Origin: Hellea sp.
GTDB taxonomy: Bacteria; Pseudomonadota; Alphaproteobacteria; Caulobacterales; Maricaulaceae
Direction of reading: 5' to 3'
DNA: 64,000 nucleotides
Assembly: GCA_020631215.1 (NCBI GenBank)
Contig: JAHDHS010000010.1
Coordinates: 1 to 64,000 of the forward strand
Shown here: positions 34,688 to 44,506 of the stretch, piece by piece
How the letters are laid out: every line of letters starts with the position of its first letter
How positions within the stretch are numbered: the stretch's first letter is position 1
Notes under the pieces: generated by a model
Seen by the model: only the letters and a program-made list of their open reading frames with translations
The model's database searches: none
Told to the model about the DNA's origin: nothing
Program-made: the position numbers and the translations under genes

Positions 34688-34849
34688 TTACAAAATGCGT
34701 CTTCGATTCGGACGCCAATCAACAAAATCCCTAGCATTTCAATGGGCCTACCGCAAATTTTACACCGGATATTGTGGGTTTTTTAGAACATTATCTCGCC
34801 TTGCGGATTTGCCATGCTATAGCTCCTTTATGACAAGGAGGATCCGATC

Positions 34850-35452
34850 ATGAAATTCGTCTATGCCCTATCTGCCGCCAGCCTGTTAGCTCTTTCAGCT
34901 TGTAATAAAAAAGACGCCCCTACACAAATGAGCGAGGCTGAAACTGAGAGCCCGCACATGGGGCACAACGAGACTGCGGAGACATCGGCGACCCTGGAAA
35001 GCGGCACTTTTTCTGTCATGAACAGCAGCGGTTTTGATATCGGACAGGTTACTATCACAGATAGCCCGGAAGGCGTGACTTTAGGGTTGGACGTTATCGC
35101 CATTCCAGAAGGATCACATGCCATACATTTCCATGAGGTCGGAACCTGTGACGGGCCTGATTTTACCACCGCTGGCGGCCACTACAATCCGGCCAGCAAA
35201 GATCATGGATTTGACACCAAAGACGGGCCGCATGCGGGCGATATGCGCAATTTCGAAGCGCCGCAATCCGGCATCGTTAAAACCGAAATTCAGAATGGCC
35301 GCGTGTCTTTGTCAGAACGGGCTGATTTTGCCCCTCTGCTCGATCGTGACGGCACCGCCCTGATCATTCATGCCTCGGCGGATGATTACAAAAGCCAGCC
35401 CAGCGGAGCCGCCGGCGCGCGGATCGCCTGCGCTGTTCTGACAAAATCCTAA
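34850..35452 (+). CDS. sodC: Cu/Zn superoxide dismutase, lipoprotein
   Basis: Converts superoxide to peroxide and oxygen in the periplasm. 200 residues with a lipobox (ALSAC near residue 19) and a Met/Glu/His-containing linker (SPHMGHNE) before the enzyme domain. Metal ligands: HFHE for copper, GGHYNP and HAGDM for zinc, IIHASADD for the last copper His. Two Cys (GTCDG and IACAV) should form the structural disulphide. GGAGGATCCGATC precedes the ATG. A nickel SOD is encoded 17 kb away, so two metal types of SOD coexist. Confidence 0.95.
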   Translation: MKFVYALSAASLLALSACNKKDAPTQMSEAETESPHMGHNETAETSATLESGTFSVMNSSGFDIGQVTITDSPEGVTLGLDVIAIPEGSHAIHFHEVGTCDGPDFTTAGGHYNPASKDHGFDTKDGPHAGDMRNFEAPQSGIVKTEIQNGRVSLSERADFAPLLDRDGTALIIHASADDYKSQPSGAAGARIACAVLTKS

Positions 35453-35454
35453 CG

Positions 35455-36648
35455 CTATCGCTTGATACGAATTTCTGACTTTGAAATTTCGTACCCGATA
35501 TCAACGAATGCAGCTTTAAAGGACTGGGCATCATCTGCGTCAAAGTAATATTTAGACTTTTCATCGCCATTACCTTTACAATGCCCCAAGGCTTTACCCT
35601 TACCTTTAGACCCGTTATTCATGCATTTGCTCGGATCACTACCATTTCCGTTTCCATTGTTAGCACTTGGGTTGGAATCTTCATTTGGGTTATCCCAAGA
35701 CGCGCAATTCCATAGGAGAAGTTGTCCCTTTTCCGGAGCCGTAAACGCAACGGAGTAGATTTCGATCCCGTCTTGGCGCATATCCCAACATACCTGGGCT
35801 GACGCAGCGTCCCATTCAGGTTGGTTATTATCCCCATCCGTCATGAACAGGACATATTCATTGAGCGTTGACTGGTCGAAATCCGGATCATTCGCCTTGC
35901 GAAAATCACGATCTTCGAGAATCTGATTATAGCTATTCAGTAAAGCCGGGGATGAATTGGTTCCACCATCTGCAATCAAATTATCGACTGAATTTTCCAG
36001 ATGATGCCAGCCCCAACTCATATTTTCAACTGAGACAACCTCTGTGTTATAGGCCGACATGCCCGTACGAATAGCCTCTTTTAACAGATCAGGGCGCTTT
36101 GATCCCTCCTCGACAGCGTCGAATAACAAGGCCGTTGCATCTTTTAAAACCTCAATTTTCTTTTCGCCTGTACTGGATGCCCAATCCATAGAGCCGGATA
36201 CATCCAGCGCAAATGCCAGCGTAACCGGATCGATTTCACTAGTGGCATAGGAGGTGACTGAAGAGGCACGCACAGGAGTTTCATCCATCCCGAATAAGCC
36301 GCCAAAAAATAGATCGATATCTGCTGTAACCTCAAGAAATAATTCTTGCGCATTATCATCAAACTTTAATTTATAATTCGGGTTTATCTGAGCGGGCAGA
36401 ACTTCATCAGCATTGGCCGCCAAGAATTCTCGGGTAATTTTAACCCGGTTTTGTCTTTGATTTTCTGCGGCGAAAGCCCCTGCCAAAGCTGCGTTATCTA
36501 CCACGCCAGACAGTTTACTCTGCGCGCTCATTAAACGAATGCCGTCAGAGGCCAAAGCCGTAAGGCCCAGCAAAGCCGGTAAGATAATTGAATACATCAT
36601 CGCAACATTGCCGCCACGATCAGAATAATATTGTTTTGCTAGCGCCAT
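35455..36648 (-). CDS. TadG-like pilus-assembly protein with VWA domain (copy 1)
   Basis: A 397-residue protein with a TadE/TadG-type N-terminus: short basic leader, then DRGGNVAMMYSIILPALLGLTALASDG as a membrane anchor (about 12-35). It then has a helical and beta segment and a VWA domain from about 145 (LAFALDVSGSMDWAS with the DxSxS metal site, FMTDGDNN later). A Cys-bracketed Asn/Gly/Lys-rich insert (about 315-360) lies near the end. It resembles the tandem copy next door throughout, except in that insert. Such proteins are linked to Flp/Tad pili or surface adhesion; no other tad genes are in the window. Confidence 0.85.
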   Translation of the reverse strand: MALAKQYYSDRGGNVAMMYSIILPALLGLTALASDGIRLMSAQSKLSGVVDNAALAGAFAAENQRQNRVKITREFLAANADEVLPAQINPNYKLKFDDNAQELFLEVTADIDLFFGGLFGMDETPVRASSVTSYATSEIDPVTLAFALDVSGSMDWASSTGEKKIEVLKDATALLFDAVEEGSKRPDLLKEAIRTGMSAYNTEVVSVENMSWGWHHLENSVDNLIADGGTNSSPALLNSYNQILEDRDFRKANDPDFDQSTLNEYVLFMTDGDNNQPEWDAASAQVCWDMRQDGIEIYSVAFTAPEKGQLLLWNCASWDNPNEDSNPSANNGNGNGSDPSKCMNNGSKGKGKALGHCKGNGDEKSKYYFDADDAQSFKAAFVDIGYEISKSEIRIKR

Positions 36649-36838
36649 GCCCTTAACCCAACATCCACAAATTATGTATGTCCTATAGCACCGACATTAA
36701 AGTCTGATTGAAATAGTTGGTTTACAAGCCCTTAAAAACAGGACGTTGGAAAAGAGCGGGTTTAATCGGCCTAACATATTGATTTCGTAAGATCCTAACA
36801 GGTCATATGTTTCTTATAATTAGACTCAAGAACTCATC

Positions 36839-38002
36839 TTAACGAATGATGCGGGTGTTTAGATTGCCGATTTCCTCGCCGATTTTCTTGAAGGCCGCCT
36901 CAAATTCTTTGGCGTTTTCAGCATCAAAGTAATACTTGCGTTTATCCTTCTCGCATTTTTTGCGGCCATCACCATCGTCATCGGCAGCGTCATCATCACG
37001 GCCATCCCGATCATCATCGTCTTCATCGGTTTCGCACTTTTCGTTCTTCTTTGTCCCGTCATCTGCCGAGGCGCAAGTCAGCAGCATCTGTTTACCCTCA
37101 GCGGGCGCTTCGAAAGCCACAGAATAGATTTCAATTTCATCAAGCTTAGCTTGCGTACATAACGCCTCTGTCAGGCCGTTATCCGCCAAATCATTATTCG
37201 CGCCATCCGTCATGAATACGATGAACTGACGTAAATTTTCCGGCTTGTGCGGATCGTCTCTCAACATGTTATAACCAGCGGCAAACGCATCTGTGGAACT
37301 TGTCCCACCCTCAGCAAAAAGCCTTCCAACTTCTGATCTGACATGATCCCATCCATAGGCCATATTGACCGTATATTCAGGACGAATTTCAGTATTATAG
37401 GCCGTCATGCCGCTACGAACTTTCGTCAGCAAAATATCCCGGCGCGGCGCGGCATTTTCAATCGCATCAAACATGATATTTGCCGCATCTCTGAGGGAGT
37501 CGATTTTAATTTGCCCATCTTCGGATGCCCAGCTCATAGAGCCGGAGACATCTACGACCAAAGCCAGTGAGACTGGCTGCACATCTTCAATCGCATATGA
37601 TGTGACGCTCTCACTCTCTACGATGAATTTATCCTTACCCAAGACTTTACCAAATGTTGTGCTGACATCGGATGACAATCTGACGGTCAATTCTTGCGCG
37701 GCATCATTGAAGATAATACTAGGTTGGCCAATCACCTGATTTTCTGGCAGGTTTGTGCTATGTTCATCAAGGGCGCTTTTAACAACTTGCTCTCGATTTG
37801 CCTTGTCAGTCATCGCGACATAGGCCCCGGCCAAACTGGCAGCGTCTGCCATATCCGACAGCGCGCTTTTGGTGTTGTAAGCTCTCGACCCATCAACCGC
37901 CAACGCCAAGCCGCCGAGCAGCATTAACGAACAGCCCGCAAACATCATAGCGACATTGCCGCCTTGATCCGCTTTGAATTTATTTATTTTTGAACCCAAC
38001 AT
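36839..38002 (-). CDS. TadG-like pilus-assembly protein with VWA domain (copy 2)
   Basis: A 387-residue paralogue of the next gene, with the same anchor (DQGGNVAMMFAGCSLMLLGGLALAVDG) and a VWA domain with LALVVDVSGSMSWAS and FMTDGANND. The Cys-bracketed insert near 318-352 is different: very acidic, with DEDDDDRDGRDDDAADDDGDG-like content, possibly calcium-binding. Both proteins end with a shared YYFDA...F...IG motif. About 190 bases separate the two genes; that gap has no visible gene or strong hairpin. Confidence 0.85.
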   Translation of the reverse strand: MLGSKINKFKADQGGNVAMMFAGCSLMLLGGLALAVDGSRAYNTKSALSDMADAASLAGAYVAMTDKANREQVVKSALDEHSTNLPENQVIGQPSIIFNDAAQELTVRLSSDVSTTFGKVLGKDKFIVESESVTSYAIEDVQPVSLALVVDVSGSMSWASEDGQIKIDSLRDAANIMFDAIENAAPRRDILLTKVRSGMTAYNTEIRPEYTVNMAYGWDHVRSEVGRLFAEGGTSSTDAFAAGYNMLRDDPHKPENLRQFIVFMTDGANNDLADNGLTEALCTQAKLDEIEIYSVAFEAPAEGKQMLLTCASADDGTKKNEKCETDEDDDDRDGRDDDAADDDGDGRKKCEKDKRKYYFDAENAKEFEAAFKKIGEEIGNLNTRIIR

Positions 38003-38086
38003 AATTTTCGCCCAATAATTATGGGTATAAAATTACATTGGACGGGTAAAAACTCCCTTGCCAATCGTGGTCAACGGGTGGTTAAT

Positions 38087-39481
38087 TTATTCATCCCCGG
38101 GCCAGATTTTATTCCACCATTCGTGGTCTTTTTTGGGTTTATCGACTTCGAAAAATCCACCTTTGCCGGATTCTTCCACTTTAGCGCGGATGTATTTTGT
38201 TTCCCAACCGGTCATATTGGCCAAGGTTTTGATTTCCTTTTCTTTTCGCTTATTGACCTCGCGCTTATAACCCTCGGCTTCGGGGCAGTTCATCTCACCG
38301 TCATAGGCATGACGAAGGACATAGCGGCCTTGGAAGTTTTGGCGGTTTCCGGTGGATTTGAATTTCAAATCTTCCGGGAAACTTTCGGCGTCATATCTCA
38401 CATGCAGGCGGGTGACATAGACATCCTTGGCCATGGATTTCGGCCCCGGACGACGCGGCATAATACCGGGTTTATTGGGCCGGTCATTGAGCCAGAAAAC
38501 CCCAAGCTCTTGCAATTGCTCATTCGACAAGGGATCGGCGGCGCAAGGGTCACACCAGTTCATATCCCAGGCATATTCCATAAACACGCCATGGCCGCCC
38601 TCGCGCTTGGCGGCAGTCTTATACATGTCCTTGTAAAAATCTCCGAAATCATCCTTGATGAAGATCGGCAGCTCTTCGCCCGTCGGGATTTTTTGCGTGC
38701 GGTAATTCGTAGTCTCCACCTGCCCGTCACGGGTCAAGGCATAGACAAATAAATCCTGATCGCCATTGGCATTGACCGTGCCCAACCGGATCGGCAGCAT
38801 GAATTTTGGAGACTCATAAGCCACTGCGATCGGGCGCAACATCTCTCCGCCCTGCTTGGCTTTCTCTTCGAGGTTTACCTTGGCGACGAAGAATTTCATA
38901 TCCTGCTTGATATAGCTGCCCAGAGTACGTTCCGCTTTTTTGGGCACCTTATAACCATTGTCCGACAACCAGGTCTGTAGCCCATCACTTTCCTTGGCCG
39001 AAAGGATGAGAATATCATATTCGCCGACTGAGAAGCTTTCTTCGATTGTGACTCCTAGGGATTTAGCAGAACTAAAATCCGAAACAGCTTCCGGAGCGGA
39101 TTGCCCTCTCATCCTTTGAGCCGTAACGATGAGCTCTCTCTCCATGCAGGGATTATCATCAAAATACTCCACGAGACGCGGGGCCGTGTAAGCATCCAAA
39201 TGATCGAGCAGAGACGCATCGGAAATATGCACTTGTTCTTTCTTGATAACGGTCGGCACGGGGATAACCATGGCGAATTCCGTTGGATCGCCCTGATAGT
39301 CATTTGCCATGGTAATGACCGTCCGGTCGCCGTCACGCACCAGCGCGACTTTAGAGCTTTGGTTGAACAAATCGGTTTCCGCTTTGGCGACATAGAAGCC
39401 GCAAAAGGCATTGGCTTGGGCGGCGGCGCCCATGACGGTTATCGCAAGCGCGCTACTCAGCAGGTGTCGTGATCGTTTCAT
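38087..39481 (-). CDS. DUF2330 family exported protein
   Basis: A 464-residue exported protein: signal peptide to AQANA, then FCGFYVAKAETDLFNQSSKVALVRDG, the characteristic start of DUF2330. Next come IPVPTVIKKEQVHISD and a WDMNWCDPCAADPLSNEQLQ segment with a CxxC-like pair. The C-terminal end is rich in Lys and Trp (DHEWWNKIWPGDE). It overlaps the upstream RnfD-like gene by 29 bases, so they are translated together. The function is unknown. The pairing suggests a periplasmic partner of the membrane protein. Confidence 0.88.
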   Translation of the reverse strand: MKRSRHLLSSALAITVMGAAAQANAFCGFYVAKAETDLFNQSSKVALVRDGDRTVITMANDYQGDPTEFAMVIPVPTVIKKEQVHISDASLLDHLDAYTAPRLVEYFDDNPCMERELIVTAQRMRGQSAPEAVSDFSSAKSLGVTIEESFSVGEYDILILSAKESDGLQTWLSDNGYKVPKKAERTLGSYIKQDMKFFVAKVNLEEKAKQGGEMLRPIAVAYESPKFMLPIRLGTVNANGDQDLFVYALTRDGQVETTNYRTQKIPTGEELPIFIKDDFGDFYKDMYKTAAKREGGHGVFMEYAWDMNWCDPCAADPLSNEQLQELGVFWLNDRPNKPGIMPRRPGPKSMAKDVYVTRLHVRYDAESFPEDLKFKSTGNRQNFQGRYVLRHAYDGEMNCPEAEGYKREVNKRKEKEIKTLANMTGWETKYIRAKVEESGKGGFFEVDKPKKDHEWWNKIWPGDE

Positions 39482-40343
39482 CGGAAACTCCTTTCAGTGA
39501 AGCAAAAAATTCCGGCCATTGATACCGGCCGGATGGGAACATACGGTCAAATAGAGGGACGATGGGCGCAGTCAGGATAAGCGCCAAAATAATACCCGCC
39601 GAATTATAAAACCCAAATTGTATCGTGAAGCCTATAACTGCCACCAAAGCGGCATATAGAACTCGCCCTAACCGCGCATCGGGCGTCGTCTTCGGGTCAG
39701 AAATCATGAAGAAAGCAAAGATCAACAGCGCCCCGCTTTGCAATTGATGAATAGGTATCGCTAAAGGATCGCCCAGCCACAAAGCCCGTCCGAATAAGAG
39801 CGCTGCATAGCTGCCCAAAAGCGCGAGAGAAACATCCCAGCGCTTGGCCTTGCCCGTAACGATCCCGCCCATGCCCAGTAACAGAATGGCAAATATGGGC
39901 GCGGAGCCCCACTGCCCCGGTGATATCCAGGCCGATGTAAATAACAGGCTGACAATGACGAGCCCGAAATTGGCCGGATTGAAAATATGCTTGCCCCGCC
40001 AGCGGATCAGATATTTAGACGCTATCGCTAAGATTCCTGCGGCGATGGATAAGGTGATGGACCCGGTTCGAAGCAGCAGGGTCAAAGACAAGGCAGAAAT
40101 CAACGGGCTACGTGCATCAAATCGGCGGCCAACGGCCCTATCCGCGATGGCCTGTGTCCCCAAAGCCGCCCCTAAACAACCGACCACGTGCCACCAAGGC
40201 AATTGAAAGGCGAAATGGAACACACCGAATAAAATTAGGGAAGACAGAATCGCAATTTGATAATGCCGAGGGTCAGCCAATATTGCCGAAACCCATGCAG
40301 CAGCTTTGCCTAATTTTCGTGTCTGAAGGGAAATTTCCGACAC
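39453..40343 (-). CDS. Isolated RnfD/NqrB-like membrane protein
   Basis: A 296-residue protein with about nine membrane helices, of the NQR2/RnfD/RnfE superfamily: GCLGAALGTQAIADRAVGRRFD near 58, IFNPANFGLVIVSLLF near 120, and FFMISDPKTTPDARLGRVLYA near 215, the family hallmark. It starts at GTG with AGGTGAGG upstream. No other rnf or nqr genes are nearby, and the SGAT-type Thr that carries covalent FMN in RnfD/NqrB is not seen; the corresponding place reads LQSGALLIF. It may still bind flavin non-covalently. It is coupled to the DUF2330 gene. Confidence 0.87.
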   Translation of the reverse strand: MSEISLQTRKLGKAAAWVSAILADPRHYQIAILSSLILFGVFHFAFQLPWWHVVGCLGAALGTQAIADRAVGRRFDARSPLISALSLTLLLRTGSITLSIAAGILAIASKYLIRWRGKHIFNPANFGLVIVSLLFTSAWISPGQWGSAPIFAILLLGMGGIVTGKAKRWDVSLALLGSYAALLFGRALWLGDPLAIPIHQLQSGALLIFAFFMISDPKTTPDARLGRVLYAALVAVIGFTIQFGFYNSAGIILALILTAPIVPLFDRMFPSGRYQWPEFFASLKGVSDETITTPAE

Positions 40344-40437
40344 AGCCTCACCTTTGTGTTATGATGTAACCCTAACACAGAAGTGTGAAGCGCAAAAATA
40401 GCAAGTGCAGAAAACTGCGTTACAAATTGGAGAGAAT

Positions 40438-43293
40438 TTATTTCGTCTTTCCCCGCTTCTTATCCCGCTCCAGCATGGGCTTTAGGTAGCGTCCGGTCCA
40501 GCTGGCTTTGACCTTGGCGATGTCTTCGGGGGTACCGACGGCGACGATTTCTCCGCCGCCATCACCGCCTTCGGGGCCGATATCAATGACCCAGTCGGCG
40601 GTTTTAACGACGTCGAGATTATGCTCGATGATCACCATTGTATTTCCTGTGCCGACAAGTTCATTGAGCACACCCAGCAGCTTATTCACATCTTCAAAAT
40701 GCAGACCCGTTGTCGGCTCGTCCAAAATATAAAGCGTGCGGCCCGTCGCGCGTTTGGCGAGTTCCTTGGCGAGTTTGACCCGCTGCGCTTCGCCGCCGGA
40801 TAGGGTCGTAGCCTGTTGCCCGACTTTCAAATATCCCAATCCAACCCGTTCCAGCGTGACGAGCTTTTCCCGGATTTTTGGCACAGCTTTGAAAAATTTC
40901 GCGCCCTCTTCAATCGTCATACCCAGCACATCGGCGATGGACTTGCCTTTGAATTTAATCTCCAGCGTTTCGCGGTTATAGCGCGCACCATTACAGACAT
41001 CGCACTGCACATAGACATCCGGCAGGAAGTGCATTTCAATCTTGATCACCCCGCCGCCTTGGCAGGCTTCACAGCGCCCGCCTTTGACATTAAAACTAAA
41101 CCGCCCTGGCTTATAGCCGCGTGTTTTGGCTTCGGGCAGGCCTGCAAACCAATCCCGGATCGGCGTGAACGCCCCGGTATAGGTCGCGGGGTTTGAGCGC
41201 GGCGTGCGCCCAATCGGGCTTTGGTCGATGTCGATGACCTTATCCAGATGCTCGATGCCTTCGACACTGTCATGCGGCATAGGCACGATGCTGGATTTAT
41301 TCAGTCGGCGGGCGACGGCTTTGTAAAGCGTTTCAATCGTCAAAGTGGATTTCCCGCCGCCAGATACACCGGTCACGCAGGTCATCAAGCCAAGTGGAAA
41401 TTCCGCCGTGACATTTTTCAGATTATTGCCCCGCGCTCCTTTAACCGTGAGGACTTTTTTGGATTTCTGTCTGCGCTCTTTAGGCAGCGCAATTTCCTTT
41501 TTGCCCGTCAGATATTGTCCAGTGAGAGATTTTTTGGAGGATTTGATTTTGGCGGGCGTTCCTGCCGCGACCACCTCGCCGCCATGAACCCCGGCCAGCG
41601 GGCCCATATCGACCACATAATCCGCCGTCAGGATGGCTTCTTCGTCATGTTCGACGACCAGAACCGTATTGCCCAAATCCCGCAGGTTTTCGAGCGTTTC
41701 CAAAAGACGTGCATTGTCTCTCTGATGCAGACCAATAGAAGGTTCATCGAGAACATAAAGCACGCCCGTCAGACCGGAACCAATTTGACTGGCCAAACGA
41801 ATACGTTGGCTCTCCCCGCCTGACAGCGAGCCGGAACCCCGCCCCAATGTCAGGTAATCCAGACCCACGGCATTGAGAAATTGCAGGCGGTCTTTGATTT
41901 CTTTGAGGATACGCTCCGCGATCTCCATTTGTTTGTCGGTTAGGTCTGTGCCGAGTTTTTCAAACCGGGCATAGGCATCGCGGATACTCATCTCGCCTGT
42001 GATCGAGATATCCATATCCGCGACTTTGACGGAAAGTGCTTCGGGCCGCAGGCGTTTACCGTGACAAGTTTCGCACTGCGCGTCGCTCATATATTTGGAT
42101 AGCTCCTCGCGCATCCAGGTCGACTCGGTTTCGCGGTAGCGGCGGTCCAGATTGGGGATCACTCCTTCAAAGGATTTTTTGGTTTTGTATGTACGCTTTT
42201 CGTCTTCATAAACGAAATTAATCGCCTGCCCGTCCGTACCGTAAAGCACGACTTGTTTCGCACCATCGGATAAATCCTCAATGGGTGTATCGACCTTGAA
42301 ACCGTAATGTTTCGCCAGCGCTTTGATGGTCTGCATGTAAAGGCCGCTGGCCTTGTTCGGCCAAGCGGCAATCGCCCCGCCCGCCAGAGAACGGCTTTCA
42401 TCCGGCACGACAAGGCCGGGGTCGAATTTCAGCTCCTTGCCCAAACCGTCACAAACGGGACAGGCGCCATGCGGGTTGTTGAATGAAAATAAGCGCGGCT
42501 CGATCTCGCTGATCGTAAAGCCGGAAACCGGACAGGCGAATTTCTCTGAAAATAATGTGCGATCCCCATCATCGGCATTTTCCGCCACGGCCAAGCCGTC
42601 GGCCAGTCGCAGGGCTTGCTCAATCGAATCTGCCAGACGCGTTTCCAGCCCTTCACGCACCACAACGCGGTCCACGACCACATCGATGTCATGTTTGAAT
42701 TTCTTGTCCAAATCCGGCGCGTCTTCGATGCGGACAATCTCGCCATTGATCTTGGCGCGCTGAAAGCCCTGTTTCATGTAATCAGCGAAGTCGCGCTTGA
42801 ACTCGCCTTTGCGGCCGCGCACGACGGGGGCCATGATGTAGAGCTTTGTGCCTTCAGGCAGGGCCATGACAATATCAACCATCTGGCTGACTGTCTGGCT
42901 TTCAATCGGCAGGCCCGTTGCGGGCGAATAGGGTATGCCGACCCGCGCCCATAACAGACGCATATAGTCGTAAATTTCCGTGACCGTGCCAACTGTGGAG
43001 CGCGGGTTCCGAGAGGTTGTTTTTTGCTCAATCGAAATGGCGGGAGACAAGCCCTCAATACTGTCGACATCCGGCTTGCCTTGCAGCTCCAGGAATTGGC
43101 GCGCATAGGCGGATAAGCTTTCCACGTAACGGCGCTGCCCCTCGGCATAGATCGTGTCAAAGGCCAGCGATGATTTGCCCGACCCCGACAGGCCCGTAAT
43201 CACGATCAACTTGTCACGCGGCAAATCAACATCAACGCCTTTTAGATTATGCTCACGGGCGCCGCGGACTTGGATGGATTTCAACATGGCCAT
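40438..43293 (-). CDS. uvrA: Excinuclease ABC subunit A
   Basis: The damage-recognition ATPase of nucleotide excision repair, 951 residues. Two ABC ATPase modules: Walker [10 protein letters not shown] near 35 and GVSGGGKST near 645, with signature [14 protein letters not shown] and [14 protein letters not shown]. Zinc-binding Cys pairs are present ([26 protein letters not shown]). It is divergent from ssb, with a LexA-type direct repeat in the shared 148-base gap, so SOS induction is likely. Confidence 0.98.
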   Translation of the reverse strand: MAMLKSIQVRGAREHNLKGVDVDLPRDKLIVITGLSGSGKSSLAFDTIYAEGQRRYVESLSAYARQFLELQGKPDVDSIEGLSPAISIEQKTTSRNPRSTVGTVTEIYDYMRLLWARVGIPYSPATGLPIESQTVSQMVDIVMALPEGTKLYIMAPVVRGRKGEFKRDFADYMKQGFQRAKINGEIVRIEDAPDLDKKFKHDIDVVVDRVVVREGLETRLADSIEQALRLADGLAVAENADDGDRTLFSEKFACPVSGFTISEIEPRLFSFNNPHGACPVCDGLGKELKFDPGLVVPDESRSLAGGAIAAWPNKASGLYMQTIKALAKHYGFKVDTPIEDLSDGAKQVVLYGTDGQAINFVYEDEKRTYKTKKSFEGVIPNLDRRYRETESTWMREELSKYMSDAQCETCHGKRLRPEALSVKVADMDISITGEMSIRDAYARFEKLGTDLTDKQMEIAERILKEIKDRLQFLNAVGLDYLTLGRGSGSLSGGESQRIRLASQIGSGLTGVLYVLDEPSIGLHQRDNARLLETLENLRDLGNTVLVVEHDEEAILTADYVVDMGPLAGVHGGEVVAAGTPAKIKSSKKSLTGQYLTGKKEIALPKERRQKSKKVLTVKGARGNNLKNVTAEFPLGLMTCVTGVSGGGKSTLTIETLYKAVARRLNKSSIVPMPHDSVEGIEHLDKVIDIDQSPIGRTPRSNPATYTGAFTPIRDWFAGLPEAKTRGYKPGRFSFNVKGGRCEACQGGGVIKIEMHFLPDVYVQCDVCNGARYNRETLEIKFKGKSIADVLGMTIEEGAKFFKAVPKIREKLVTLERVGLGYLKVGQQATTLSGGEAQRVKLAKELAKRATGRTLYILDEPTTGLHFEDVNKLLGVLNELVGTGNTMVIIEHNLDVVKTADWVIDIGPEGGDGGGEIVAVGTPEDIAKVKASWTGRYLKPMLERDKKRGKTK

Positions 43294-43406
43294 AAAGGGA
43301 AGCTCAAAGATGTGGACAACTTACGTCTGTCCGTGGACTTAAGCCCCCTTGCCCGCCAAAACAAGAGCGTGAAAAACGGGCTTGAAGACTCGTTGTGAAT
43401 AGAATA

Positions 43407-43421
43407 GAACATAGACAGAAC
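43407..43421. promoter_or_regulatory. LexA box between uvrA and ssb
   Basis: gaac-atagaca-gaac is the reverse complement of the alphaproteobacterial LexA site GTTC-N7-GTTC, with both half-sites perfect. It lies 20 bases before the ssb start in the divergent uvrA/ssb gap, where an SOS operator is expected. Confidence 0.8.
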
Positions 43422-43441
43422 AAACACGCAAGAGGTGAATT

Positions 43442-43939
43442 ATGGCAGGCTCCGTCAATAAGGTCATTCTGGTCGGCAATGTCGGCAATGACCCGGAAAT
43501 CCGCACATTTGGGAATGGCGGTAAGGTCGCAAATCTATCACTGGCTACGTCAGAAAACTGGCGCGATAAGCAATCCGGTGAGCGCCGCGAGAAAACAGAG
43601 TGGCACCGCGTCGCCATTTTCGGCGAGGGTCTGGTCGGCGTAGTCGAGCGCTATGTCAAAAAAGGCTCCAAGCTTTATATCGAAGGCAAGCTGCAAACCC
43701 GCAAGTGGCAGGATCAAAACGGCAATGACAAATACAGCACCGAAGTGGTCTTGCAGGGTCCTGGCTCCAACATGACCATGCTGGACAGCGCCAACAGCCA
43801 AGGCGGCGGACGCGTCAGTGGCGGCGGCGGTTACAACCAAGATCGCGGCTATAATCAGGATCGCGGCCAGCAGCGCTCAGCCTCTGCTATGGAAGGGCCG
43901 AAAGAAAACTTCGATCTGGACGACGAAATCCCGTTCTAG
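43442..43939 (+). CDS. ssb: Single-stranded DNA-binding protein
   Basis: A 165-residue OB-fold protein (about 1-110: [41 protein letters not shown]) that coats single-stranded DNA. A Gly-rich linker with a repeated YNQDRG unit follows, then the acidic C-terminal tip DLDDEIPF that recruits partner proteins. The ATG has AGAGGTG upstream. Regulated with uvrA by the LexA box (inference). Confidence 0.98.
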   Translation: MAGSVNKVILVGNVGNDPEIRTFGNGGKVANLSLATSENWRDKQSGERREKTEWHRVAIFGEGLVGVVERYVKKGSKLYIEGKLQTRKWQDQNGNDKYSTEVVLQGPGSNMTMLDSANSQGGGRVSGGGGYNQDRGYNQDRGQQRSASAMEGPKENFDLDDEIPF

Positions 43940-43960
43940 AATCCAGCTATAGCCATCTTG

Positions 43961-44506
43961 ATGAAAAACTTTCTGACTGTAGCTCTCTTGTCTTTAGGGG
44001 GCTGCATGTCCTCCGGTGAACCGCTCGTAACCGAACGGGCGCAGGCGCAAAATGTAGCCGAAATCGAATTTGCCAAGAAAACCCTCAATGCGATCCAAGC
44101 ACAAAGCATAGAGGAAAACCGGGAATATTGCGGCTATATCGGCTTAAGCGCCGACGGAAATTTCATCGCAACGCCCCCAAAAAAAGGGCGCAAGGCCTCT
44201 TGTTTCGTCAAGACCATCCCGGATGATATAACCATTTTGGCGTCTTACCATACCCATGGCGGTTATTCTTATGACCATGACAGCGAGTTGCCCTCTCCTG
44301 ATGATATTAAGGCAGACTCCGAAGAAGGCACGGATGGTTATATCTCGACGCCAGGCGGGCGCGTCTGGTTTACAAACACAGAAACTGGAATGGCTACGCT
44401 ATTATGCGGTGAAGCCTGTGTGATTTCTGATCCCGATTACAAAGCAGACCCGACCTTACCGATCAAATCATCCTATCAATTTTCAGAACTGATCGACCCG
44501 GCTTAA
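43961..44506 (+). CDS. Lipoprotein with JAMM-like (DUF4329-type) domain
   Basis: The track starts at TTG (43958); I use the following ATG. The 181-residue protein has a lipobox (LLSLGGC near residue 15). The domain (about 50-165) carries the elements of a JAB/JAMM metalloprotease: a Glu in NREYCGYIGL, then SYHTHGGYS with the HxH pair, then SPDDI with the Asp, followed by GYISTPGGRVW. This set resembles DUF4329. It may be a zinc-dependent isopeptidase or a toxin-like domain fixed to the envelope. It follows ssb by 21 bases but is unlikely to be functionally linked. Confidence 0.75.
   Translation: MKNFLTVALLSLGGCMSSGEPLVTERAQAQNVAEIEFAKKTLNAIQAQSIEENREYCGYIGLSADGNFIATPPKKGRKASCFVKTIPDDITILASYHTHGGYSYDHDSELPSPDDIKADSEEGTDGYISTPGGRVWFTNTETGMATLLCGEACVISDPDYKADPTLPIKSSYQFSELIDPA

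Noticed and set aside
41221-41823. 200-residue plus-strand ORF
   Set aside because: Antisense to uvrA; the composition is that of a shadow frame.
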